This document shows positions 1 through 8,538 of a stretch of 64,000 bases of DNA, one piece after another. The notes under the pieces are model-generated. The model worked only from the letters and a program-made list of their open reading frames with translations. It did no database searches and was not told where the DNA came from. A program made the position numbers and the translations under genes. Position 1 is the first letter of the stretch. Each line of letters opens with the position of its first letter. The stretch is from CALAGJ01 sp964293305 (GTDB taxonomy: Bacteria; Bacteroidota; Bacteroidia; Chitinophagales; Chitinophagaceae): the NCBI GenBank assembly GCA_964293305.1, contig CAXYYO010000012.1, positions 1-64,000 on the forward strand. Reading direction: 5' to 3'.

Positions 1-117
1 TTGATTGCGTAAATCTACAATCGCATAAGGTCTGTAAACTGCCAGTTCTCTTGTTTCTTGCCCATAGCTATTACTAAGTGTGAAAAATGAGCATAGGATG
101 ATAAAAATTCGTTGCAT
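1..117 (-). CDS. Exported protein, N-terminal fragment (runs off left edge)
   Basis: Only the first 39 codons lie in the window. They begin with ATG at 115-117 and encode a typical signal peptide: MQR, then a hydrophobic stretch, then a small-residue region ending in YGQ before ETRELAVYRPYA. The gene starts 27 bp after the stop of the GlcG-like gene, so it is probably the last visible member of the same minus-strand operon. The family cannot be recognised from this fragment. Confidence 0.7.
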   Translation of the reverse strand, partial: MQRIFIILCSFFTLSNSYGQETRELAVYRPYAIVDLRNQ

Positions 118-144
118 AATTGAAAGTAAATTTTACTTGAGAGA

Positions 145-618
145 CTAATTATTCAAATTAATTTTTGCACCGGCATTGGCTACTTCTACATCTTGAGCTG
201 CACTAGCTGTGCCACTTACACCAATTGCACCCACTACAAACCCGTTGTAGATGATGGGCACTCCACCTTCCAACATATTAAAGCCTACTGTAATTAAAGC
301 TGGCCGCTTTGTATTGATATTGTCTTCAAAAACTTTTGTATCTTTTTTGAAAAGTGCTGCAGATGTTGCTTTCGCTATAGATACTTCTGCAGCATTGGCA
401 AATGTGTTTTCAGTTCTGACCATTAATAATATATGGCCACCATCATCAACTATTGCTATGGCTCCACCTGGTGCGTTTACATTTTTTGCATAAGCCATTG
501 CCGAATCCATAATGCGCTGTGCTGCTTTTAAAGTTAGTACTGGTTTTTGTGACAATTGTGCATGGCTGTTAATGCATAAAGAAACCATGATGCTAATGAT
601 AAATACTATTTTTTTCAT
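145..618 (-). CDS. GlcG/HbpS-like heme-binding family protein, exported
   Basis: This 157-residue protein has a signal peptide (MKKIVFIISIMVSLCINSHAQ) followed by a full GlcG/HbpS (DUF336) domain. Visible family features are LTLKAAQRIMDSAMAYA, GGAIAIVDDGGHILLMVR, a helix with SIAKATSAALF, and the glycine-rich VGAIGVSGTASAAQDVEVA near the C-terminus. Known members bind heme or other cofactors or are accessory proteins of oxidoreductases; the ligand here is unknown. ATG at 618 is preferred to an ATG at 666, because the longer form would overlap the upstream gene and bury the signal peptide. It lies 19 bp after the DUF1223 gene in the same operon. Confidence 0.85.
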   Translation of the reverse strand: MKKIVFIISIMVSLCINSHAQLSQKPVLTLKAAQRIMDSAMAYAKNVNAPGGAIAIVDDGGHILLMVRTENTFANAAEVSIAKATSAALFKKDTKVFEDNINTKRPALITVGFNMLEGGVPIIYNGFVVGAIGVSGTASAAQDVEVANAGAKINLNN

Positions 619-637
619 TCTACTATTTTTTAAATTT

Positions 638-1417
638 TTAAATACGATAAATATTGGCTGAAGCAATCTTGCCTGTTTTTTTATTTTGGATATAATAAAT
701 CACAGACATATTGCCATTGAAAATACTCTTGTTATATTCTAAACTAATGTTGTCTGTTTGTGCAAATTCTTTTCTCTCTAATGCAATGTTATAATGCTCT
801 AATTTCAATCCACTATTTTCACCTCTACCAATGGATACTGTTGCCTTATCACCTACTAATACCAGAACGACCACTTCATCAATATTTAAGTTTTCATTCT
901 TTAAAGTTGCTAATATCTGATGTTCATTTGCAGTAACATGTATCATCCGATTTTCGACAGTTAGACTTTTGATTTGATTATTAATTGCTGCGGTTACTTT
1001 TTCTTCACTTGAACCAACATATTCATAACTGCCATTTATAACTGCCTGTGGTGTATAAATGCTTCTAAGATTGAATAAAGAGCCATAATAATATTGATGA
1101 TCTGTAAAAGCAGCTTTGCTGAACTGATCTTTCCATCCTAATTTATTCCAATAATCAACGTGGTATTCCACAAAATAAACAAATTGGTTTTTGTATTTAT
1201 CTGATAAGTCTTTCATCAATGCTTCTGCGGATGGGCAACTGGAACAGCCTTCAGAAGTAAATAATTCTACAACAGCAAATCCTTTGTTGGCCGGGTTTGC
1301 TATTCCCATATTTGACTCCCCAACATTTCTTTCCAATTCCTTTTGCTCAAATGATGATGTTGAATATAAAAACAGCGTACTTAAGGCAATCGCAATAAAT
1401 AGATAACTTTTTTTCAT
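638..1417 (-). CDS. DUF1223 family exported thioredoxin-like protein
   Basis: The 259-residue protein starts with a hydrophobic signal segment (MKKSYLFIAIALSTLFLYS). The core reads AVVELFTSEGCSSCPSAEALM, a CxxC-like motif (CSSC) in a thioredoxin-like fold, followed by YFVEYHVDYWNKLGWKDQFS and YTPQAVINGSYEYVG. These are hallmarks of DUF1223. Biochemical function is not established for the family; the CSSC suggests redox or metal binding outside the cytoplasm (inference). Only one base separates it from the YHS gene, so the two are almost certainly co-transcribed. Confidence 0.85.
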   Translation of the reverse strand: MKKSYLFIAIALSTLFLYSTSSFEQKELERNVGESNMGIANPANKGFAVVELFTSEGCSSCPSAEALMKDLSDKYKNQFVYFVEYHVDYWNKLGWKDQFSKAAFTDHQYYYGSLFNLRSIYTPQAVINGSYEYVGSSEEKVTAAINNQIKSLTVENRMIHVTANEHQILATLKNENLNIDEVVVLVLVGDKATVSIGRGENSGLKLEHYNIALERKEFAQTDNISLEYNKSIFNGNMSVIYYIQNKKTGKIASANIYRI

Positions 1418-1418
1418 A

Positions 1419-1973
1419 CTATTTTTTTTCTATCTCATAAGAAGATGCTGCTAGAGATTCCTGCGTTTCACCTGGCTTTATGATATTATAGATTGGATCC
1501 TTGCTATTAAGCGTTGGCCAATTCTTATTGGCATTTCTAAAATTCTTTTTTACATTTTTTTGCCACAGACTTAAAGCTCTGGCATTGTGGTTAAAAACCA
1601 GTTGTCCATTTACAATTGTATGCGTCCATACTTGAACCGGACGAAGGTTTTGCTGTGCTGCAGCTATGGCACAATATCCACCAAAGGCAGGAGCATATTT
1701 TGCAGGATTAATATCAAATAATTTTTTATTGGCATCTGTTGCAAAGTAATATTTGGCACCTGCATGGCTGGATTGGAATTGGGGATTACCCATGATAGTT
1801 TGATCGGGATGCAGATGCATTTCTACTACATCATAACCGAGTGCTATTACCCCATTAGAATCTACATTTAGGTTATTTCCTTCAGTAGTTTTGATGGGAT
1901 GTTGAGCACAAAGATTTGTACCTGACAAGGCCATAATAATGGCAACAGAAATAGAAAAGAATTGCTTATTCAT
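1419..1973 (-). CDS. YHS domain-containing exported protein
   Basis: The 184-residue protein has the signal peptide MNKQFFSISVAIIMALSGTNLCAQ. A YHS-type core follows, with IALGYDVVEMHLHPD, a long KYYFATDANKKLFDINPAKYAPAFGGYCAIA segment (given here only by its key parts: YYFAT, F..NPAKY and GGYCA) and a C-terminal tail resembling other exported YHS proteins. YHS domains are cysteine-containing and thought to bind metal. Here Tyr replaces the usual Cys or His at some positions, so metal binding is uncertain. ATG at 1973 is chosen: an upstream start at 2069 would overlap the GMC gene and hide the signal peptide. The gene is 17 bp downstream of the GMC oxidoreductase. Confidence 0.8.
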   Translation of the reverse strand: MNKQFFSISVAIIMALSGTNLCAQHPIKTTEGNNLNVDSNGVIALGYDVVEMHLHPDQTIMGNPQFQSSHAGAKYYFATDANKKLFDINPAKYAPAFGGYCAIAAAQQNLRPVQVWTHTIVNGQLVFNHNARALSLWQKNVKKNFRNANKNWPTLNSKDPIYNIIKPGETQESLAASSYEIEKK

Positions 1974-1990
1974 TTTTGCTTTTTTAGTAA

Positions 1991-3532
1991 TTAAAGTATT
2001 TGTTTGATATGATCTGAAATGCGAAAAGCATTTGCAGCAATGGTTAATGAAGGATTGTAAGCACCACAACTTGGAAAAAATGAAGCATCTGCTACAAATA
2101 AATTTTCCAGATCGTGCATTTTACAATGTATGTCAAGAACGGAAGTTTTTTTATCAGTTCCAAATTTCAATGTACCGCATTGGTGGCTTACACCATCTAT
2201 ACCCAAATCATATCCACCCCAAATAATTTCATGGAGTGCACTATCAATTTTTCCCACCTCCTGCATTATTTTTTTTAACCGTAATTTGAGTTGTTCAAAA
2301 GATCCTATATTGTTTTTCTCTCTAAAATAAGTGAGTTGAATTTGCCCCTGCGGTGAAAGGCTTACCTTGTTTTCATATTGAGGCACATCCTCACTTGTCA
2401 ACCAAAAATCAATCGTATGATTAGAAATATATGCAGCAGTTTTATCTTTAAATGGAGCGGGCGGATTCCACAAATAAGTGGCAGGATCATTTTTACCCAT
2501 TAGTTGAATTTCACCCATCGGATGATTATATTCCTGATCGCCCCAATAGTAATCGCCAATACAAAAATATTTTTGAAATGCAGCATCATTAAATTTTTGT
2601 GGAGTATATGCAATCATACAACCATTTATGTGCGACATATAGTTACGACCAACCAATCCGCTGCTATTTCCTAACCCATTTATATGGACATTTGATGTTG
2701 ACTTTAGTAATAATGCTGCCGAGTTAATAGCACCTGCACCTAATATAAATAAGTCTGCATGAAATGTTTGATTTTCTCCATCTATTTCAACAATGGCACT
2801 TTTCACATTATTGCCTGATGAATCTGTGATTAATTTTTTTACAAAAGCTCCAGTTATGAGTGTTACATTTTCATTTTTTAGTGCCGGTCGAACTGCAATA
2901 ACATGTGCATCACTTTTAGATTCTGTAGGGTCTGGAAATCCATCAAAATTTCCTAAAACCAAAGGCGCATCTATATTCCCATTATCCTGTGGTAGTTGTA
3001 ATGCCATCGGTATAGGATATGCCTTTATACCTGTTTGATGTATATTTTCCATGAGCTCTTTCGTAAATGGCTCAGGAGCAAATGGTGGAAATGGATAAGC
3101 AATATCAGTGGCCGGTTCTGTTGGATCCAAATTCCTTTTACCATGCACATGCATGTATGATTCTGCTTTGTCGTAGTAAGGCTTAAAATCAGTATAACTT
3201 AACGGCCATGCAGGAGAATGACCAGCAGGTGTATGATATGATGTAAAATCTCTTTCCCTTAGCCTGAAAGCGGCAGCACCGTAGGCTTTGCTGTTTCCCC
3301 CCACTGCATAATATGTAAATGGCACAAATGGATTTCCAGACTTATCTATCCATTGTTCTTTAGTACGATATCGACCTTTTTCTACAACCTCTATAGGATC
3401 CCAATTTTCCTTTTCTTTTGGGATAAAGCCACCCCGTTCTAAAATTAATATTTTTTTCCCGGTTGTGGCAAGATCAAGCGCAATAGTGGACGCACCAATG
3501 CCCGTACCTATGATAATAATATCGTAGTTCAA
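1991..3532 (-). CDS. GMC-family FAD-dependent oxidoreductase
   Basis: This 513-residue flavoprotein opens with a dinucleotide-binding motif (IIIGTGIGASTIALDLA, then KILILERGG). It ends with the GMC C-terminal signature: GVSHQCGTLKFG holds the conserved active-site His, and FFPSCGAYNPSLTIAANA holds the conserved Asn. The family oxidises alcohols or sugars. No Tat or Sec signal is visible, so it may be cytoplasmic or exported with a partner; the substrate is unknown. The start is TTG (3530-3532), and no in-frame ATG precedes the Rossmann motif. It is the first gene of a five-gene minus-strand cluster. Confidence 0.85.
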   Translation of the reverse strand: MNYDIIIIGTGIGASTIALDLATTGKKILILERGGFIPKEKENWDPIEVVEKGRYRTKEQWIDKSGNPFVPFTYYAVGGNSKAYGAAAFRLRERDFTSYHTPAGHSPAWPLSYTDFKPYYDKAESYMHVHGKRNLDPTEPATDIAYPFPPFAPEPFTKELMENIHQTGIKAYPIPMALQLPQDNGNIDAPLVLGNFDGFPDPTESKSDAHVIAVRPALKNENVTLITGAFVKKLITDSSGNNVKSAIVEIDGENQTFHADLFILGAGAINSAALLLKSTSNVHINGLGNSSGLVGRNYMSHINGCMIAYTPQKFNDAAFQKYFCIGDYYWGDQEYNHPMGEIQLMGKNDPATYLWNPPAPFKDKTAAYISNHTIDFWLTSEDVPQYENKVSLSPQGQIQLTYFREKNNIGSFEQLKLRLKKIMQEVGKIDSALHEIIWGGYDLGIDGVSHQCGTLKFGTDKKTSVLDIHCKMHDLENLFVADASFFPSCGAYNPSLTIAANAFRISDHIKQIL

Positions 3533-3887
3533 TTTGAAATAATTAAAATGTGAAAGGAATAACTTACTCTACTAAGACAAAGCTGATATATCTACACAAT
3601 GAAATGATAACAGAATATTATGCTGTAAAATTCCAGGTATATGTTTTCAAGAAATTTATTGTATAGATAATGCGCATTTGACATATTACTCATCCTCAAG
3701 AAACTTCACTCTTAAAATTGGCCTCCATCAGATTAGTATATTTTTCTGAACCCAGTAACCAAAATGAGGCTGCTATTTGAAAATGAAATAACTAGAAAAT
3801 AGAAAGTTCGTAATTTTAAAATCTAGATTTTTTATAACAGACGAGAAATTCTATAATACTTACAACTCATTAGATTTTTTTTTAAAT
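3533..3887. other. Intergenic region without a recognisable gene
   Basis: This 355-bp A+T-rich stretch lies between the GMC operon and the small anti-sigma-like gene. It must hold the promoter of the GMC operon, but I see no clear match to the -7 consensus. No RNA gene, strong hairpin or plausible ORF was found. Confidence 0.5.
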
Positions 3888-4175
3888 CTATACATTTGGG
3901 GGTAATTTTGAATCATCAAAAAAATTCTTCATTATTTTTTTTTCTTCTTCACTAAGCGTATACTTTGGGTATTGGTGCATCGATTCTGCGTTATCAAACA
4001 TTACTTGGTCAATTTCTAAAGAATCTTTCAAAAAGTTTCTACACACTTTACAATACATCAAGTGGTATTTCAGCTTAAGCCTACTAATTAGGCCCAAAAA
4101 TCCATACTGCTGCTGTAGGCCCTTGCGTTGGGCTTGCAAACAATTATATTTTATGGCTTTTAATTTACTGCCCAT
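3888..4175 (-). CDS. Small HxxxCxxC protein, probable anti-sigma-like partner
   Basis: The 95-residue protein carries His38-x3-Cys42-x2-Cys45 (YHLMYCKVCRNF), the zinc-finger arrangement of ZAS anti-sigma factors, with another Cys at position 12. It has no membrane segment, so it would act as a soluble regulator. It starts 12 bp after the ECF sigma gene, the usual place for the cognate anti-sigma factor. The sequence alone does not prove binding to the sigma factor. It ends in a charged tail (LSEEEKKIMKNFF). Confidence 0.6.
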   Translation of the reverse strand: MGSKLKAIKYNCLQAQRKGLQQQYGFLGLISRLKLKYHLMYCKVCRNFLKDSLEIDQVMFDNAESMHQYPKYTLSEEEKKIMKNFFDDSKLPPNV

Positions 4176-4187
4176 ATATTTTTTTTA

Positions 4188-4763
4188 TCAACCCCCAGAT
4201 GTCCTAACACAGTTTTGCAGTAATACCTTTGACCTATGTAGGATAACCCAATAATTTGACGCAGTAATGTTAAATTCTTTACAAATGGAAGGAGAATTTT
4301 TTTCTTCTAAATATTTTGCCCAAAACACCCCCTTTAATTTCGTTGGGAGTTTATCAAGACAATATTGTATGATTCTATTTATTTCATTTCGGGATAATGT
4401 AGTGTCAGATGCATGGTAAGAAACCCAAGCATTTCTATTGTTATGACCATAAGTGTCAGCATCATGGGTATCGTAATAACTATTGATGAAAGCTGAATCG
4501 GTTGATTCTACATAATAATTTAAGGATTCAGTATTTTTTGCAGAACGGTAGTGGTCAGTAATTTTATTTTTTAAAATTGTTGTCAACCAAGTTTTTTCAC
4601 TGGCATCTCCTCTAAATCTTTCTCTAGCCTTATAAGCAGCAAGATATGTATCCTGCACTAAGTCCTTTGCAAGATCATGGTCATTGATTTTGTACATGGC
4701 TATTGAAAACAGGTAATCACTATATTTTTCTATCCAACCTGATGGTTCTAAAGTATGCTTCAT
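4188..4763 (-). CDS. ECF-type RNA polymerase sigma factor
   Basis: The 191-residue protein has sigma region 2 (DHDLAKDLVQDTYLAAYKA, RFRGDASEKTWLTTILKNK, ITDHYR) near residues 28-75. Region 4 (RNEINRIIQYCLDKLPTKL, then an HTH-like segment ICKEFNITASNYWVILHRS) spans about residues 122-185. The linker between them, rich in Asn, Ser, Asp and Tyr, is longer than usual. Such factors direct polymerase to small regulons, usually held by an anti-sigma partner; the gene downstream fits that role. A 7-bp inverted repeat lies about 50 bp upstream. Confidence 0.88.
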   Translation of the reverse strand: MKHTLEPSGWIEKYSDYLFSIAMYKINDHDLAKDLVQDTYLAAYKARERFRGDASEKTWLTTILKNKITDHYRSAKNTESLNYYVESTDSAFINSYYDTHDADTYGHNNRNAWVSYHASDTTLSRNEINRIIQYCLDKLPTKLKGVFWAKYLEEKNSPSICKEFNITASNYWVILHRSKVLLQNCVRTSGG

Positions 4764-4808
4764 TAACTATGCAATTTTTGATCGTTGGTACTATGAGGGA
4801 TGCAAGGT

Positions 4809-4825
4809 ATCAATTAGGAATTGAT
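4809..4825. repeat. 7-bp inverted repeat upstream of the sigma gene
   Basis: ATCAATT and AATTGAT flank AGG as a perfect 7-bp inverted repeat, 46 bp upstream of the sigma factor start codon. It could be an operator, but a short A+T-rich repeat like this can occur by chance. Confidence 0.3.
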
Positions 4826-4936
4826 GGACAAAAAAAATCGTTTAAACAGAATTAGTTGACACTTAATCAAGTGATTCGATATGCTCACCTTAGTATTATA
4901 TGCATAAAAAAGAGAAAATGGAAAGTAAAATAAACA

Positions 4937-4965
4937 AAAAGAGCTGCATCAAGTGCAGCTCTTTT
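4937..4965 (-). terminator. Intrinsic terminator after the M43 protease gene
   Basis: A perfect 12-bp stem (aaaagagctgca / tgcagctctttt) with a 5-nt loop begins 19 bp beyond the protease stop codon. On the minus strand it ends in a T-rich tract. The A and T flanks could make it work in both directions. Confidence 0.85.
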
Positions 4966-4983
4966 AAAAAGAATGAATGAATT

Positions 4984-6261
4984 TTATTGCTGTACAATAA
5001 ACTGAACAGATGCTACTTGAATACCATCTGCCATCATTTTTAACTGGTATATACCATTTTGAAGACTGGCAAGTTGACCAGGTATGATTTGGTGTTTACC
5101 GGCCTGCATATAAACGTTTTGAATAGTTTGCTTGGTATTTCCATACATATCTGTTATGAGCATTTGTACACTTGCTGCATTTGCCAATTCAAATCTGATT
5201 GTAGCATTTCCAGATACTATTGGGTTAGGTACAATACTAAGAATGGTATTACTATTTTTTATAAAAGATGGAGGTGTAGGTCCACATTTTCCTGAAGTAG
5301 TTATTGAACTTCTACTACCATTAAGCACTGCATGCATACGTGTTTTTTGTCCGGTCGTAAACATATACATACAACGGTCATCTGAATAGTCCATATAGTT
5401 CATAAACATATCACCGTTTGGTCCATTATTGCAAGAAACGATTGGGAATGTTTTACAACCATAATTTTCATCACCTTGATTGGGTGTGTCACCCACTTGG
5501 TCACTACCATTGCAACCATTACCATCGTCACCCCAAATATGTCTAAGGTTTAACCAATGACCAACTTCATGAGTGGCAGTTCGTCCGAGATTGAAAGGAT
5601 AATTAGCAGCTCCAGAAGTACCGAATGCAGCATAATCACAAACTACACCATCTGTATTTACATTACCACCAGGAAACTGAGCATAACCTAATAAACCGTT
5701 ACCTAAATTGCATACCCATAAGTTGAGGTATTTTTTTGAATCCCACGCATCATCACCACCACGACTGTCAAATTTTACATCATTATTTGAGGAGAATGAA
5801 GATTTTGTGGTGCTCTGTCTAACAATACCAGTTGTACTGCCCCCTGTAGGGTTTTTGGTAGCTAAACAAAAATTAACCTGAACATCCGCAACTAAAGAAG
5901 TCCATACAGAAGGTACTTTTGTAACATCTGTATTTAATTTTTGATAGTCTTTGTTTAAAACGGCAATCTGGCTGTTAATTTGTGCGTCACTAATGTTTTG
6001 CGCAGTTGTTTTATACACCACATGCACTACCACAGGAATGGTATAAATTGGCGCAGCTACCTTTGATAGTTGTTGATCTAAAACATACTGCTGAGTAAAT
6101 TTTTCAATAGCGGCCTGATTTTGTGCAAATGCAGGGTCGTCTTTCAACATTTGTTGATACACTTCTGCGCTGGAGCAACTTCTACTTTTAATTCCTTTCG
6201 ATTCTTGTGCATTTGATGCAATCGTGCCAAATAATGCTGTGGCAAGTAGCAATCTTTTCAT
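4984..6261 (-). CDS. M43 (pappalysin-like) zinc metalloprotease with T9SS sorting domain
   Basis: This 425-residue exported protease has a signal peptide (MKRLLLATALFGTIASNAQ). The metzincin motif HEVGHWLNLRH lies at residues 231-241, with zinc ligands H231, H235 and H241 and catalytic E232. The Met-turn MNYMDY is at 287-292. Both are characteristic of M43/ulilysin-like peptidases. From about residue 340 a Por/T9SS type A sorting domain follows (ILSIVPNPIVSGNATIRF, ending QFIVQQ), so the protein should be sent across the outer membrane by the type IX system. It is monocistronic, with a strong terminator downstream. Confidence 0.9.
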   Translation of the reverse strand: MKRLLLATALFGTIASNAQESKGIKSRSCSSAEVYQQMLKDDPAFAQNQAAIEKFTQQYVLDQQLSKVAAPIYTIPVVVHVVYKTTAQNISDAQINSQIAVLNKDYQKLNTDVTKVPSVWTSLVADVQVNFCLATKNPTGGSTTGIVRQSTTKSSFSSNNDVKFDSRGGDDAWDSKKYLNLWVCNLGNGLLGYAQFPGGNVNTDGVVCDYAAFGTSGAANYPFNLGRTATHEVGHWLNLRHIWGDDGNGCNGSDQVGDTPNQGDENYGCKTFPIVSCNNGPNGDMFMNYMDYSDDRCMYMFTTGQKTRMHAVLNGSRSSITTSGKCGPTPPSFIKNSNTILSIVPNPIVSGNATIRFELANAASVQMLITDMYGNTKQTIQNVYMQAGKHQIIPGQLASLQNGIYQLKMMADGIQVASVQFIVQQ

Positions 6262-6414
6262 GAATTTAACTTTTAAATAATTAATAAAAATAATAAGAGA
6301 ATTATTTGAGATTTAGGAGAGTGGCAATGTAAAAGTTTTTATGAGTACAAAAAAAATAAATGGCAAAAAAAGACTGCTTAAAGTATAATTGTGTCATTTT
6401 GCATTAGAAACTGA

Positions 6415-8526
6415 TTATTTAGTAATAAGCACAGGAATTTTATTTTGTATATAGTTACTAGAAACAGTAAATAAATACCATCCACTCTTGATATATGCAG
6501 GTATTGATAGTTTGTACGATTCCCCAGAAATGGAATGAAGTATATATTGCTTCAAGATAGATATTCCATTTGTATTAAATAACTCAACAGAATAGCGGCC
6601 AAGAGGTAATTCTGATAGAATCAGGTTACAAAAGTTATTATTTATTGGATTTGGGGTAATTACAATATTAATATGTTGATTAAACTGCAATAATTGTGTA
6701 CTGCTATATGAAAAAGATCCGCTTTTTTGATTCAATTTTATGCGATAGTAATTCTTAGATTTCTGAGGCTTATAATCAGTAAAATAATATTTGTTAAAGC
6801 TATTGCTATTTTCATTAACACTTATATTTTGCAAAGCATAATAAATAATTCCATCATTTGATCTTTCAACAATATAAGAGGAAACATCCTTTTCGTCTGA
6901 TACTGCCCATGTAAGTTCCGCCTTTTGTCCTTTTTCTTTTGCTGTAAAAGATAACCAACGAATAGGTAAAATAAAACTACCAATATTCATGACAGAAAAT
7001 CTAGAAAACTGGTTTATACCATCGGTATTAGAATTTATATCCGGGCTTACACCAATAGAGTACTGTCCAAATAATTCTGTTCCAATGTTATTTCCAATAC
7101 CGTTTAAAATATCGGTCGAGTGAGAAACATCAATGTAATTTGGATCTCCATAATTTTTTTGAGTTAATGTGATATCTGTATAATCAAACCCAGTTTCTAT
7201 CTCATCGTGTAAGATTCCAAACTGTGCAGGATCCTGTTTTGTAAAATAGAGATTCAAATCCGCAGTAGTGCCTCCAGATATTGCTTCATAAGCATACCAG
7301 ATTCTACGTACTACAGGTTTATCTGTACCACCAATATCTCCTTTTACAAGTAAGAAGGTTAAATCATCTGGTGTGCCTGTATTACTAATTTTTACCCGGT
7401 TTGGGGCATCAAAATCCACACCTATTGGGAGCCATACATCTGTACCAGCATTTTTTACCTTGAAGCCATTATTATCACTTGCATCAAATGGAGTTGTTAA
7501 ACTTAATGGCCCACCAGTTCCAGTGCAAAGGCAGATATAACTGTTCTTATAAGTTGTACTGTTTGGTGCATAAGTTGTTTGCGTTATGGGAGTAAGGCTT
7601 CCTGTTCTTGTCCAAGTTACTAAGTTATTATCAGTAGCCAAAATGCCATTCTGTAAGTCAAGTCCATTAACTGTTAATGGTGTACCCAAAACCGCGGCTG
7701 CATTTGCACCCATGCCTGTTCTCTGTAGGCTTAAGTTATTGAGTATTTGAAATCCTGTTGTAAAACTGACTGTACCAAGACTACTGCTGCTGCCTGAAAT
7801 TGTTAAGTTAGAATTGGCAGACCCCGTAAAAGTACCCCCAGTACCTGTAAGGGTTCCCCCAAGTGTAAGTGTATTGGCACCAAGCGAAAAATTTCCTGAT
7901 GTAAAATTAAAAATCCCTGATACAGTAAGATCTGTGCCAAGAGTAGCAGAAGGACTGCTTCCACTTCTGTTCATATTGAGTGTGCCAAGTTGTCTAAAAC
8001 CAGATGTGAATAGCAGTGTACCAATATTTCCACCTACTACACCGCCAATAACTAAGTTGGAACTGCTGGTTCCGCTAATTGTTCCAGTATTTGAAATATT
8101 GTCAATACTACCTTGAAGTGTAAGCTTTTGATTATTTACCTGCCAGTCGCCATTTGTTAAATCAAAGCTTCCTGTAATTTCTACATCAATACCTTGTTGA
8201 AGATTACTACTATTAGATAATTCAAGATCAAAAAAAACAGGGGTTTGAGTACCAAGTATTTGTTGTAAGGAAGATCCAAAAAATTTCATGATTCCTGTAC
8301 CTGCACTCATAGCAACCTCATTATTTGAAAAGTTTCCTGTTATGCTCATCTGTCCATTATTTTCAAACTTTTGCCCCACTCCCGGGGTGTTAGTAAAACT
8401 ACCATCGAGGTATGCATTTGAAGTGGAAGGCATATAAAAATTACCATAATTTACTGCTTGAGTATTCACTTTATTACATAGTAATAATATAGTAGCAAAA
8501 GAAATGGAAAAGTAGCGGCTTATCAT
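6415..8526 (-). CDS. T9SS-secreted repeat protein of unknown function
   Basis: The 703-residue protein has a signal peptide (MISRYFSISFATILLLCNKVNTQA). Residues about 60-300 are beta-rich repeats of an NLTISG...LGTVSFTTGFQ...LNMNRSG type, each with SNL, LGT and TGF elements. A domain with WLSFTAKEKGQKAELTWAVS and DVSSYIVERSNDG follows, a module common in Bacteroidota surface proteins. The end is a type IX sorting domain (VITPNPINNNFCNLILSELP to VLITK). Expected location is the cell surface or outside the cell. It starts 12 bp after the 854-residue repeat protein gene, so the two are co-transcribed. Function unknown. Confidence 0.85.
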   Translation of the reverse strand: MISRYFSISFATILLLCNKVNTQAVNYGNFYMPSTSNAYLDGSFTNTPGVGQKFENNGQMSITGNFSNNEVAMSAGTGIMKFFGSSLQQILGTQTPVFFDLELSNSSNLQQGIDVEITGSFDLTNGDWQVNNQKLTLQGSIDNISNTGTISGTSSSNLVIGGVVGGNIGTLLFTSGFRQLGTLNMNRSGSSPSATLGTDLTVSGIFNFTSGNFSLGANTLTLGGTLTGTGGTFTGSANSNLTISGSSSSLGTVSFTTGFQILNNLSLQRTGMGANAAAVLGTPLTVNGLDLQNGILATDNNLVTWTRTGSLTPITQTTYAPNSTTYKNSYICLCTGTGGPLSLTTPFDASDNNGFKVKNAGTDVWLPIGVDFDAPNRVKISNTGTPDDLTFLLVKGDIGGTDKPVVRRIWYAYEAISGGTTADLNLYFTKQDPAQFGILHDEIETGFDYTDITLTQKNYGDPNYIDVSHSTDILNGIGNNIGTELFGQYSIGVSPDINSNTDGINQFSRFSVMNIGSFILPIRWLSFTAKEKGQKAELTWAVSDEKDVSSYIVERSNDGIIYYALQNISVNENSNSFNKYYFTDYKPQKSKNYYRIKLNQKSGSFSYSSTQLLQFNQHINIVITPNPINNNFCNLILSELPLGRYSVELFNTNGISILKQYILHSISGESYKLSIPAYIKSGWYLFTVSSNYIQNKIPVLITK

Positions 8527-8538
8527 TTGGCTTTTATT

